A stretch of 23,103 nucleotides of DNA from a virus: positions 1 through 23,103 of IMG/VR virus record IMGVR_UViG_3300042868_007957; one strand, given 5' to 3'. The notes under the pieces are model-generated. The model had not been told where the DNA came from. It did no database searches and saw only the letters and a list, made by a program, of their open reading frames with translations. Made by a program: the position numbers and the translations under genes. Shown here one piece after another: positions 13,625 to 21,295 of this stretch (position 1 is the first letter of the stretch; every line of letters begins with the position of its first letter).

Positions 13625-14233
13625 TTAAAGTGTATAATCAAAATATTCTACATCAACTACTAAACGAACATCATAAGCATAATCATTTGCACCATTAGTA
13701 TAATCAATAAAAAAATCTAAGTCCCCTGTTGTTGTATTGAAATTGAAAGCAGGATTAAATGGTATTTCTGTTGCTTCATTCCAAGGAGGTTGAACAAAGT
13801 TTAAAAAATTACCTTCTATTGTTGATTTATTTACTGTTCCGTTTCTATTGATTTTCTCTATTTGCACTTCATTATAATTATCTCTTAACAATGTATCATC
13901 ACTATCTTTAAACAATTTATATTTAAAATATAATACTCTTAATATTCCTGTTGGTGTATTTAATCTGCTATTTGGTACATTATCTTTATAAACATACATA
14001 TCAGTCGCTGGTGCTATTACGCCTAAAAATTGACACGTGCCACTTGCAACTGGTATGCTACTATTTACTCTTAACGTACTTCCACTAAATTCTAATCCAG
14101 CACCTAAACTAATTTGACTTACATTTGCCGTTGAACCTGTTGCATTGCCTAATAATCTACTGCCACTAATTTTTTGAACTTCGCTTAATGCTACATCATT
14201 ATCTAATAACGTTGTAAATGATAAAAATTTCAT
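13625..14233 (-). CDS. Fibre-like virion protein (202 aa)
   Basis: The N-terminal region contains a fibre-shaft segment seen in many phage fibres: SRLLGNATGSTANVSQISLG followed by AGLEFSGSTLRV (about residues 25 to 56). The C-terminal part is beta-rich (FNTTTGDLDFFIDYTN, YDVRLVVDVEYFDYTL) and may form a receptor-binding or capping domain. The start ATG at 14233 shares a base with the preceding stop (TAATG), and AGGGAGG lies six to seven bases upstream. The same shaft motif appears in the 429-residue fibre at 15477-16766, so the two probably belong to one appendage. Confidence 0.75.
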   Translation of the reverse strand: MKFLSFTTLLDNDVALSEVQKISGSRLLGNATGSTANVSQISLGAGLEFSGSTLRVNSSIPVASGTCQFLGVIAPATDMYVYKDNVPNSRLNTPTGILRVLYFKYKLFKDSDDTLLRDNYNEVQIEKINRNGTVNKSTIEGNFLNFVQPPWNEATEIPFNPAFNFNTTTGDLDFFIDYTNGANDYAYDVRLVVDVEYFDYTL

Positions 14234-14802
14234 TATGCCCTCCCTAAAATTATTACTCTATACTCACTCAATAATTCAGGCGTTACATCAAATTTAATTG
14301 TAATATTATTAGTATCAGTAACTTCTACATTTACAAAAACTTGTTGCTTACTTGCAACTTCCCAAATTTCTACAACTACATCTTTTGTTGCAAAGCCGTG
14401 ATTAATTGTAAAATTTAATGTTTCACCTGTGCCATATATTGAAGCCGTAAAACTTTTAGTTCTATAATTTTCATTTAAATTTAATACATTTGCAATTTCA
14501 GTAAATTGATTAGTATTGTGATTAATTTTTAATCCATTTGTATCATAACTTAAACTTGTGCTTGCATTTAATTTTATACTAATTTCATTTGAAATATTAT
14601 ATTGAATACTATCATTATCTAATAATGGAGTGCTGTCAAACTCTGCACTTAAATCAGTAATTGAAACTTTCTTTAAAGTATTAGATTGCTCAATTAACAT
14701 CAAATCGGTGCCTGTAATTGTGCCATTACTTGCTAAACTTGAAACGTTAATTATTTGCTCAACTCCACTAACATTATCTAATACTTTGATTTTCTTTGCC
14801 AT
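14233..14802 (-). CDS. Fibre or appendage protein (189 aa)
   Basis: Begins MAKKIKVLDNVSGVEQIINVSS and has repeated short strands separated by Asn/Thr-rich turns, as in trimeric fibre shafts. The C-terminal about 70 residues (TINHGFATKDVVVEIWEV, then ITIKFDVTPELLSEYRVII) match a domain I know from many phage tail proteins, where a H-x-x-x-T-x-DV strand leads to a final YRVIIxG strand. The ATG at 14802 has no ribosome site. It is coupled to the downstream fibre-like gene by TAATG. Confidence 0.75.
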   Translation of the reverse strand: MAKKIKVLDNVSGVEQIINVSSLASNGTITGTDLMLIEQSNTLKKVSITDLSAEFDSTPLLDNDSIQYNISNEISIKLNASTSLSYDTNGLKINHNTNQFTEIANVLNLNENYRTKSFTASIYGTGETLNFTINHGFATKDVVVEIWEVASKQQVFVNVEVTDTNNITIKFDVTPELLSEYRVIILGRA

Positions 14803-14807
14803 TATTA

Positions 14808-15107
14808 TTATTTTTTATTAATTAATAAATCTTTAATCTCATCAAGATTATTATATAAATGTAACATCTCTTGCTTAATATTATTATTAACGTGTGTAAT
14901 CTCTTGTCTAATATTTTCAAGTTCTAATTTCATTAATGCCTTATCTTGTTTAGATTGCTTTAACTCATCAATTTGTTTGCTAATATTATCTAAAGCACTT
15001 GTTAATTTATTTTCAATAGTTGATATTCTATTTTCGTTCTTTGTTAAAACTCCAATAATACCACCAATAAATACTGCAAATGTAATTATATCTTTTAAAT
15101 CAATCAT
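14808..15107 (-). CDS. Membrane-anchored coiled-coil protein, holin or spanin candidate (99 aa)
   Basis: One N-terminal membrane helix (about residues 6 to 21, IITFAVFIGGIIGVLT) is followed by about 75 residues of heptad-patterned coiled coil (ISTIENKLTSALDNISKQ through LHLYNNLDEIKDLLI). The topology suggests a short cytoplasmic N-terminus and a long coiled coil on one side of the membrane, as in some inner-membrane spanin or XhlA-like lysis proteins; XhlA has the reverse order. With the M15 peptidase 2 kb downstream it may be part of a split lysis set. The lysis role is inference. Confidence 0.65.
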   Translation of the reverse strand: MIDLKDIITFAVFIGGIIGVLTKNENRISTIENKLTSALDNISKQIDELKQSKQDKALMKLELENIRQEITHVNNNIKQEMLHLYNNLDEIKDLLINKK

Positions 15108-15127
15108 TTTAAATTTTAATTAAATAT

Positions 15128-15463
15128 TTAACAATTTTCAAAAAATTCTTCACTATAAAAATCACTTTCAGATTTCAAACTTAAATAAGCATAAGCAATT
15201 ATACTATCATATAAATTTGTACTGCCAACTGCTAAACCATTTGTTAAAATTACATCTTTTAAACCAGCACGATAACAAGTGTAACTATCTGTTTTCTTAA
15301 ATCTGCTATCAAATACACCATTTTTAAAATCAATTCTATCTTGCTCTGAACTATAAATTTCAATGCTTATAGTATCATATTCACTATTTACATTATTGAT
15401 TTTATGGTATTCGCCAATAACTTCATTATTTTCATTTTGTATTTTAATTCTTTTAAGTGCCAT
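15128..15463 (-). CDS. Hypothetical protein (111 aa)
   Basis: Starts with ATG at 15463 and has AAAGG upstream. Beta strands at the N-terminus (KRIKIQNENNEVIGEYHKI, YDTISIEIYSSEQDRIDF) are followed by a helical C-terminus with two Cys (CYRAGL and the final ENC). It lies between the large fibre and the membrane coiled-coil gene. I recognise no family; a small fibre-associated or chaperone protein is possible. Confidence 0.65.
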   Translation of the reverse strand: MALKRIKIQNENNEVIGEYHKINNVNSEYDTISIEIYSSEQDRIDFKNGVFDSRFKKTDSYTCYRAGLKDVILTNGLAVGSTNLYDSIIAYAYLSLKSESDFYSEEFFENC

Positions 15464-15476
15464 TTTGATTTACCTT

Positions 15477-16766
15477 TTATGCAATTCTTAAATCTAATAA
15501 TTCTAATTCTACACCCCAAGTCCAAGTCTCACTTGCATTACCTGTTACTTCTACTTTTAAAGCCTCGTTGGTATCATCTGCTGTTATAGTTAATACTAAT
15601 GTATTACCTGTGCCGTCAGAGTGTGTTAAAGTCGCTGTAACACCAACTAAAGTAGTATTGTTTGAACCGTCCCTTTTGATTAAACCCTCAATACTCCAAC
15701 GTGCTGAGCCTGTATAATCACTTCTATATGCAACTGCTTGACCTCTAAAACTTAAAACATTTTTTGCTTGTAAAACACATCTATTACTACTCACTCCTCT
15801 CAAAAATATTTCAGTAATTGTTGCATTTGTAGTTGTGCCACTAAATGCTATTTTTTCGCCGTTTAAAGAGGGGTTAGTTCCTGCGCTTGTAGTAGTATCA
15901 TATTTATAGGCAAAAGCGCCATAACGTCTGCCTGTAAGAAAATTACCTAATGCAACAAGCCAACTAAAACTATTAGTACTACTAAATGCACCTAACGCCA
16001 TAGCATCCGAAGAATTAGCACTTGCATTGCGTCCAAATGCCGATGATGATGATGCACTTGCACTTGAGTTATTGCCAAAAGCACTTGTACTATTAGCCGA
16101 TGCGGTAGAAGTATCTCCAAATGTGCAAGGATTAGATGCTCCACTTGCAGTAGCGTTTCTGCCAAATGCGGTAGCCGATGCGCCTGAACCAGATGCACTT
16201 TTGCCAAATACAGTCGCATAATTTGCCGATGCCACTGCAAAATGTCCAAATGCAGTTGCGTCCACCCCTGCTGTACTTGACAATAATCCAAATGTTGTTT
16301 TACTAAAAGAACCTGAACTTGTATTAAAAACACCACCACCACTCCAAACGTGCCAATTAGTGCCGTCAAATAAACCATTAATAATATTGCCACGATTATT
16401 ACTTATTGCACGTGTGCCTATTGTAACACTTACATCTCCACTTGAATTTTGGTCTATTAAAAGACAAATAAAATCACCATTGACAAAACCTGTATTACTT
16501 ACTGTAAATGTTCTTGTTGATGTATTATTTGTGCTCAACAATAAATGTGTTTTACCAGCAAAATCACTTTTAGCATAGGTTACGTTCCCACTTAAAGTAA
16601 CTGCACCATTTGGAGTGTATCCGATATTAACTTCACTAATATTTGCAGTTGAACCTGTAATATTTGCAAGTGTTTTATAAGCCCCAATTTGCTGAATTTT
16701 TGCAAGGGTTACTAAATTATTAGCAAAATTTGCAATATCTAAAACTAAAGTCTTTAATTTAAACAT
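15477..16766 (-). CDS. Fibre with YadA-like beta-roll repeats (429 aa)
   Basis: Receptor-binding or decoration fibre. Residues about 20 to 50 hold a fibre attachment or shaft motif (YKTLANITGSTANISEVNIG). A beta domain follows to about 150. Residues 159 to 274 form a repeat with F/L-G every 14 residues (159, 173, 187, 201, 216, 230, 244, 258, 273), rich in Ala/Ser/Asn, as in the left-handed beta-roll head of YadA-type trimeric adhesins. The last about 150 residues (WSIEGLIKRDGSN, TITADDTNEALKVEVTGNA, TWGVELELLDLRIA) match a beta-sandwich cap common at phage fibre C-termini. Trimeric assembly is expected. Whether it sits on head or tail is not shown. Confidence 0.85.
   Translation of the reverse strand: MFKLKTLVLDIANFANNLVTLAKIQQIGAYKTLANITGSTANISEVNIGYTPNGAVTLSGNVTYAKSDFAGKTHLLLSTNNTSTRTFTVSNTGFVNGDFICLLIDQNSSGDVSVTIGTRAISNNRGNIINGLFDGTNWHVWSGGGVFNTSSGSFSKTTFGLLSSTAGVDATAFGHFAVASANYATVFGKSASGSGASATAFGRNATASGASNPCTFGDTSTASANSTSAFGNNSSASASSSSAFGRNASANSSDAMALGAFSSTNSFSWLVALGNFLTGRRYGAFAYKYDTTTSAGTNPSLNGEKIAFSGTTTNATITEIFLRGVSSNRCVLQAKNVLSFRGQAVAYRSDYTGSARWSIEGLIKRDGSNNTTLVGVTATLTHSDGTGNTLVLTITADDTNEALKVEVTGNASETWTWGVELELLDLRIA
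15981..16289 (-). repeat. Coding tandem repeat, 14 residues (42 bp) per unit
   Basis: The stretch encodes about eight units of the pattern (S/A)-x-AFG-x-x-x-x-A-x-x-x, with a strict 14-residue spacing of F/L-G apart from two one-residue insertions (201 to 216 and 258 to 273). DNA units have diverged but keep the 42-bp phase and words such as TTGGCAA and GCAAGTGC on the coding strand. Such arrays can gain or lose units by recombination and so change fibre length. Confidence 0.8.
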
Positions 16767-16780
16767 TATTTATTAAGGTA

Positions 16781-17611
16781 TTAAGAATTTTGAGTGTCTG
16801 AATATTCTACTAAAACATAACCATTACCAGCACTTGAACTATCTGAAGTAATTGCTAAATTAACCACCCCAGCATTTGCACTCTCAACTAAATAAGCATC
16901 TAAACTTACATCAGTTGTTGTACTTTTTAAATCATTATCTGCTGTTGCTAATATAGGCAAATCGGTTGCACCATCAACTTTTATTGCAAGTGTCGGAGCC
17001 GTTCCATTAAACGCTACTAACTTAACAACTGTAATCTTATCAATTTGAGTTCCATTTGCTAAACTTGTAGTTGAATTAACAGAAGTATCAGTATAAGCAA
17101 AACTTAATTTAATTGCTTTTTTATTGCCTGTTCCACTACTTGCACCATCACCTTTTAAAGTCCAAGTACCTGCTTGTTTGTAATAAATACCATTCGCATT
17201 TAAAGATATTGTACCTGTAACTGCCGTTGAAGTTGCTAATTTAGTAACGTGCTTAACTTCTAATAATGCCGAACCTGTATCATAATATACAACCCCTTGA
17301 GTATAAGCACCACCAGTAGTATGACAAAAACCATACTTGCCAGTATTTGTGCCACCAGCAGGAGCCGAGCCACCACTAAAACTAAATTCAATTAATACAT
17401 CTGCACTTTTAACATCAAAAAATGTAACAACATCATTATCCGTTGGTGATGACGTGCTGTTTGCTTCCAAACTTCTAAATATTAAATAAGCACTATCGCC
17501 TGTATTTCTTAATTCTAAAACGCCACTATTATTTTTTAGTTTTGTTTTATTACTTTTACCTATTTCGTAGGACGTTTGTAACGTACCTAAAGTATTTGTT
17601 TTAACTGCCAT
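16781..17611 (-). CDS. Virion structural protein, appendage-like (276 aa)
   Basis: Ser/Thr/Gly/Asn-rich and beta-rich, without membrane segments. The start ATG at 17611 has a well-placed GAGG. Segments such as LELRNTGDSAYLIFRSLEA, YDTGSALLEVKHVTKLA and GYVLVEYSD resemble surface-exposed phage fibre or decoration domains. It precedes the YadA-like fibre gene by 14 bases, so it may be a partner or base of that appendage. No specific family recognised. Confidence 0.7.
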   Translation of the reverse strand: MAVKTNTLGTLQTSYEIGKSNKTKLKNNSGVLELRNTGDSAYLIFRSLEANSTSSPTDNDVVTFFDVKSADVLIEFSFSGGSAPAGGTNTGKYGFCHTTGGAYTQGVVYYDTGSALLEVKHVTKLATSTAVTGTISLNANGIYYKQAGTWTLKGDGASSGTGNKKAIKLSFAYTDTSVNSTTSLANGTQIDKITVVKLVAFNGTAPTLAIKVDGATDLPILATADNDLKSTTTDVSLDAYLVESANAGVVNLAITSDSSSAGNGYVLVEYSDTQNS

Positions 17612-17632
17612 TTCAACCTCAATTTATTTATT

Positions 17633-18040
17633 TTAATTATAATAGATAGTAACCGAACCACTTGAACTATTATTAGTAAAGTAAATATTAAAAGTTTCAT
17701 TTGTATTCATTAGTAAATTATTAACATTTACATACATATCTGCAACGCTTAAATCATTTTGACTTGCACTCATCAATATACCCTGACTTGCATTTGTGCC
17801 TATTGTAGCCGTTCCATTGCCTGCTGTTGTTACTTCTAATATAGTTTGATTAATTACTTTATTAATCGGCACCACGCCTATTTCTTTTATTGTATCAGTG
17901 CCATTAAAAGTAGTTCGGATATATCCCAAACTATCATCAATAACAGTATTAACATTATTCAATAAATTAATTTTAGTAATTGTTTGAATAGGATTAATTT
18001 TAGTTACTTTTTGCTCTACTTTAACCTTAGTTACTGACAC
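17633..18040 (-). CDS. Small structural protein (135 aa)
   Basis: The best start is GTG at 18040 (MSVTKVKVEQKV); there is no near ATG, and GAG lies upstream. The sequence is beta-rich with many Asn/Thr and ends in FNIYFTNNSSSGSVTIYYN, a pattern seen in appended Ig-like or fibre base domains. The N-terminal repeats of Val/Lys (VTKVKVEQKVTKI) may form a strand that docks into a partner. It lies five bases after the 105-residue gene in the appendage cluster. Function inferred from context. Confidence 0.65.
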   Translation of the reverse strand: MSVTKVKVEQKVTKINPIQTITKINLLNNVNTVIDDSLGYIRTTFNGTDTIKEIGVVPINKVINQTILEVTTAGNGTATIGTNASQGILMSASQNDLSVADMYVNVNNLLMNTNETFNIYFTNNSSSGSVTIYYN

Positions 18041-18044
18041 GTTA

Positions 18045-18362
18045 TTACTCTAAATTTGTTATTGTATTTTCAACTGTGATTATACCTTTTAAAATTAACT
18101 CTTCAACACCTGCAACCGATTGTATAATATCATAATAATAAGTTTCTAATTCTAAACTTTCAGTTGTTGCCTTACTTAATGCTAATTGTACAATATGATT
18201 TGTCGGCTTTGTCACTGTAAAATTTGCAATAAAATTACTATCCTTATCTCTTATTTTTGATGTAAAAGTATAAGTATTAATATTTAAAGTTTCAAAATCT
18301 AATTGATGTATAAAATTAGTATTTCTATAAATTATTAAGTTATCTACTGCTGGTATTCTCAT
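18045..18362 (-). CDS. Small beta-sandwich virion protein, appendage adaptor candidate (105 aa)
   Basis: The pattern of RNTNFIHQLDFE, TFTSKIRDKDSNFIANFTV, ESLELETYYYDIIQSVAG and LILKGIITVENTIT matches the general form of phage baseplate-upper or fibre N-terminal Ig-like domains. These pair an 'LETYxYDI' strand with a final 'G-x-I-x-V-x-x-x-IT' strand. The start ATG overlaps the upstream stop (ATGA). Such domains usually attach fibres to the virion. Confidence 0.7.
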   Translation of the reverse strand: MRIPAVDNLIIYRNTNFIHQLDFETLNINTYTFTSKIRDKDSNFIANFTVTKPTNHIVQLALSKATTESLELETYYYDIIQSVAGVEELILKGIITVENTITNLE

Positions 18363-18595
18363 TTTTTAACGCTTTTAGTTGTTCTTGCTGATTTTAAGGG
18401 CTTTTTATTATCTAATGCAATACTTATATCATTATCGGTTTGTAATTCGTTTAAGGGCTCTTCAGGTGCTTTAACTATACTTATTTCTTTTGCAATCCCT
18501 AAGTCAATTAATCTTTTGGCTTTTTTAGTTTCAATGCTAAATTCATCACCAGCATAAAAACCTAATCCACTACTAATTATTAATATTTTAATCAT
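18359..18595 (-). CDS. Small head-region protein (78 aa)
   Basis: The N-terminal half (ILIISSGLGFYAGDEFSIET, then KKAKRLIDLGIAKE) matches a small beta domain common in phage head modules, in which an AGD turn is followed by a helix with 'A-x-x-L-I-x-x-G-x-A'. The C-terminal 30 residues are disordered and basic (KKPLKSARTTKSVKK). It is the first gene after the terminator that follows the cement gene. A role in head completion or decoration is possible but not proven. Confidence 0.65.
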   Translation of the reverse strand: MIKILIISSGLGFYAGDEFSIETKKAKRLIDLGIAKEISIVKAPEEPLNELQTDNDISIALDNKKPLKSARTTKSVKK

Positions 18596-18604
18596 TTTTT
18601 TACT

Positions 18605-18632
18605 CTAAAAATAGGGGGCTTTTATACCCCCT
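18605..18632 (-). terminator. Rho-independent terminator after the capsid genes
   Basis: The minus strand has AGGGGG (18632-18627), an 8-base loop and CCCCCT (18618-18613), followed by ATTTTTAG. It lies eight bases after the stop of the cement gene, separating the abundant head proteins from the appendage genes. Confidence 0.85.
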
Positions 18633-18639
18633 TAATAAA

Positions 18640-19134
18640 TTAATATGTTACAACTGTATCGTATTGTGAAATAGGATTAACTGTTGAACCACCAAGTAAA
18701 GCACCAAAGGCAAATACTGCTGTATCTGTACCTGTGTGTGATAAATCAGGTGTTACACTTATTCTAAAATATTGTTCTTCAGGGCTTAATTGTAATCTAT
18801 AAGTCCATTGTCCATACTTATTAGTATCTGCACCAGTTTCTACTGTTTCGTAAGAACCAGTTGCACCAAATAAGAACTCTGGAGTACTCCAAGTTGAGTT
18901 ATTTGTAGAATATTCAATAGTTACTTTAAAACCTAAAGTTTTGTCCGCTGTTAAAGATGTTTTCCAATCTAAAACAACCAAAGCACTATCAACAAATCCT
19001 TGTTCAATTTGTCTATTAACTACATTTCCAACTACTTGAGTAGTGTCGCCTGTACCTGCTGCAACTGCACTACCCAAACCAATACCTGCTAATCTAACAT
19101 TAGCAAAGGCGTCTATTTTACTTGCGTATGACAT
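18640..19134 (-). CDS. Probable capsid cement/decoration protein, Bbp16-like (164 aa)
   Basis: Directly follows the major capsid gene and precedes a strong terminator, as expected for an abundant head protein. The layout resembles Bbp16-type cement proteins: an N-terminal segment with DAFANVRLAGIGLGSAVAAG, a VVLDWKTSLTADKTLGFKVTIEYS strand pair, and a C-terminal beta region (YRLQLSPEEQYFRISVTPD). AAGGA precedes the ATG at 19134. The family link is from pattern memory and needs a profile search; the head role is well supported by position. Confidence 0.7.
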   Translation of the reverse strand: MSYASKIDAFANVRLAGIGLGSAVAAGTGDTTQVVGNVVNRQIEQGFVDSALVVLDWKTSLTADKTLGFKVTIEYSTNNSTWSTPEFLFGATGSYETVETGADTNKYGQWTYRLQLSPEEQYFRISVTPDLSHTGTDTAVFAFGALLGGSTVNPISQYDTVVTY

Positions 19135-19165
19135 TTTTTAAATTCCTTATTATTTATTTTTATTA

Positions 19166-20452
19166 TTATAATGAGTATGCTACTTGTTCCATAATAGCAA
19201 CTGCACCACGATAAGATAGCATCATATCTTGTCTTGTTTCAATTCTAATTATAGTTTCGTCAGTATCTTTACCATATTTTAAACTACCGTTTGCGTCAGT
19301 ATATACATCATTTCTTGTAACTTCTAACTTCAATTCTTGTTGAATACCTTGCATAATTTTTGAGCCGTCAATTAACCAAATTTCAGATTTATCAGTTGAA
19401 ATAGTATTTGAAATTGTATTTGAAACTATTACCGGTATGCCGTAAATTGTGTTGCTTGAACTTAATTCAGTTGCTATTGTTGCGTTGTTACCTGTAGTTG
19501 TTGCTAAAGATAAAATGTAATAATAACTTCTTGATGACATTAATATTCTACATTGTGATAATTCAATATTTTGTGATAAAGCACTATCAATTTTATTGAT
19601 TAATTTTAGCATATCTGCAATTACATTTGTTAAAGATGTACCTGCAGAGTTAAATTTATTGCCACTTAATGCTTGAGTGTATAATCCTAAGAATGATGAC
19701 GCTCCACCTGTACCTTTTAAGAATTGAGCATCTACCATTAAAGATAATTTAGTTTGTAATTTTTGAACTAAATAAGGCAATACTTGATAATCTGCACTGT
19801 CAATTAATTCATTACCAACTGCTAAATGACCTTTAATAATTTTAGATTTTAATTCATAAGTACCAAATGAACTTAAATCAATAACACCACCTGCTTGTTG
19901 TAATTCAACGTAAGTAGGGTCACCACCTGCTATTGTATCATAAGGCAAAGTTAAAGCACCTTTGCTCATAGGTACTTTCATCGTAGGTATTTTGTCAAAA
20001 ATAGTTTTTTGAAATAAGTATGGTAAAATCTCTTCATACATTACATCAGAAACTAAATAACCACCGTCAGTCATTGATGTTAAGCCCAAAGATTTTTGTG
20101 CTGTTAAGTGTGCGTAAGCATTAATACCACTATCATTCTTAACGTTCTCTAATGCTTTTGCAACTGCATTTCTGTCGTTATTAGTGTTTAATGTTCTTTT
20201 ACCTTCAACTAAATATTTCATAACTCCAAGTGCTTTAACTGCTGGAGTTAATTTATCAATATTTGAGTTGTAATCATTAACAACTAAAGTGCTTTTTGCT
20301 ACACTTTCAGTAATTCTATTTTCTAAATTATTGTAATTTGTTTTCATTACATCTAATTCAGATTTAACCGTTTGTAATTCTACATTTAACGGCTCTATGC
20401 TGTTAGTAACTGCAGACTTTACCGCATTTACTACTTCATTATTTTGCTCCAT
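19166..20452 (-). CDS. Major capsid protein, HK97 fold (428 aa)
   Basis: Forms the capsid shell. The N-terminal about 65 residues are a coiled coil (VELQTVKSELDVMKTNYNNL), matching the scaffold-like delta domain removed by the protease. The shell domain starts near residue 120 with SLGLTSMTDGGYLVSDVMYE, then YLFQKTIFDKIPTMKVPMSKG, KGHLAVGNELIDSADYQVL and a C-terminal RIETRQDMMLSYRGAVAIM, all typical of HK97-type capsids. An ideal Shine-Dalgarno (AAAAGGAG, 20466-20459) lies six bases before the ATG, inside the end of the protease gene. That indicates very high translation. The mature N-terminus is probably near residue 100 to 120. Confidence 0.95.
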   Translation of the reverse strand: MEQNNEVVNAVKSAVTNSIEPLNVELQTVKSELDVMKTNYNNLENRITESVAKSTLVVNDYNSNIDKLTPAVKALGVMKYLVEGKRTLNTNNDRNAVAKALENVKNDSGINAYAHLTAQKSLGLTSMTDGGYLVSDVMYEEILPYLFQKTIFDKIPTMKVPMSKGALTLPYDTIAGGDPTYVELQQAGGVIDLSSFGTYELKSKIIKGHLAVGNELIDSADYQVLPYLVQKLQTKLSLMVDAQFLKGTGGASSFLGLYTQALSGNKFNSAGTSLTNVIADMLKLINKIDSALSQNIELSQCRILMSSRSYYYILSLATTTGNNATIATELSSSNTIYGIPVIVSNTISNTISTDKSEIWLIDGSKIMQGIQQELKLEVTRNDVYTDANGSLKYGKDTDETIIRIETRQDMMLSYRGAVAIMEQVAYSL

Positions 20453-21167
20453 ATAGGGCTCCTTTTATGATATTATTAATTTCTAATTCAAATTCTTTTA
20501 CATCAAAATAATTTTCATTTTTAACTTCAGGTTTTAATCCTGTTTCCATATTTGTTTTTTCTTCAATTGCTTCTATTTTGCTTTCCATTTCAGATAGCAT
20601 ACTATCAATTTCGGCTTTAATTAATCTAATTCTATCATAGTTCTTTTGTGATAAAACTCTACCTGCTTTTAATTCATTATCATTTTTAATAAATGTTTTA
20701 GGTTCGGCTGGGGTGGGTGTTAAACTTAATTCTCCGATTAGCCATTGCTTAATCTCATTATTTGATTTAATTACACTATGCCCAACCGCACCACTACTAA
20801 CACCTAAATTACCACTTTTAATCATATCTTTAATAGCGTCTAAATACTTTTGATTATCATCTATCTGCAACTCTTTCCATAGGTTTGGATTAAGTGCTTT
20901 TAACTCCGCTTCAAAACTCAAACCATAATCATCAATAGCATATTTAATAGTAGTTCCAATTGGTACTCTTTTTAATGTTTCATCTAAGCCGTGATTATAC
21001 ATTAATATTGTTTTGCTATCATTCTCAACGCCTAAAAAAGTATTCTTAGTAAAATATTCATTTTGCAAATCAACGCTATCAAAAACAACTGCATAACCTT
21101 TGATTATGTTATCATTAATTGTTAGTTTTGCTTTTACGTTATCTAAATATGTATTATCTATATTCAT
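20439..21167 (-). CDS. Prohead maturation protease, HK97 gp4-like (242 aa)
   Basis: Serine protease that cleaves the capsid delta domain during head maturation. Family features: IIKGYAVVFDSVDLQNEYF at 21-39, the catalytic His59 in MYNHG, then VPIGTTIKYAIDDYGLSFEAEL, the catalytic Ser in NLGVSSGAVGH (Ser124 or Ser125), and WLIGELSLTPTPAEP at 142-156, whose Glu146 is the likely third residue. The C-terminal about 70 residues are helical and charged and may interact with the scaffold-like domain. It overlaps the capsid gene by 14 bases. Start ATG at 21167 with GAGG nearby. Confidence 0.93.
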   Translation of the reverse strand: MNIDNTYLDNVKAKLTINDNIIKGYAVVFDSVDLQNEYFTKNTFLGVENDSKTILMYNHGLDETLKRVPIGTTIKYAIDDYGLSFEAELKALNPNLWKELQIDDNQKYLDAIKDMIKSGNLGVSSGAVGHSVIKSNNEIKQWLIGELSLTPTPAEPKTFIKNDNELKAGRVLSQKNYDRIRLIKAEIDSMLSEMESKIEAIEEKTNMETGLKPEVKNENYFDVKEFELEINNIIKGALYGAK

Positions 21168-21295
21168 TTTAAAACCTCAATTTCTTTTTTTTTCTTTTTT
21201 TTAATTTTCATAATCTTTGGATTATTCAAATTATTTGTAATTATATCATTTAAACTAAACAAATAAGTTTCATTATATTTTTTAGTTTTTTTCAA
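21164..21295 (-). CDS. Tiny Lys-rich ORF between MuF and protease (43 aa)
   Basis: An open frame fits exactly between the two genes. Its TTG start (21295) overlaps the TGA of the MuF gene (TTGA), and its TGA stop overlaps the ATG of the protease (ATGA). It encodes MKKTKKYNETYLFSLNDIIT followed by NNLNNPK and a poly-Lys tract (KIKKKKKKEIEVLK). The double overlap is the arrangement of translationally coupled genes. It may serve only to carry ribosomes to the protease start, or encode a basic peptide binding DNA or the acidic head proteins. The TTG start and A-rich content leave real doubt. Confidence 0.45.
   Translation of the reverse strand: MKKTKKYNETYLFSLNDIITNNLNNPKIMKIKKKKKKEIEVLK

Noticed and set aside
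15981-16289. CRISPR-like or other direct repeat array
   Set aside because: The periodic DNA is fully coding, without spacers; the repeat is explained by the 14-residue protein repeat.
15992-16393. A 133-codon minus-strand frame inside the YadA-like fibre gene
   Set aside because: Its His/Leu/Gln-rich repeats come from reading the 42-bp repeat in another phase. The main frame has clear fibre domains.
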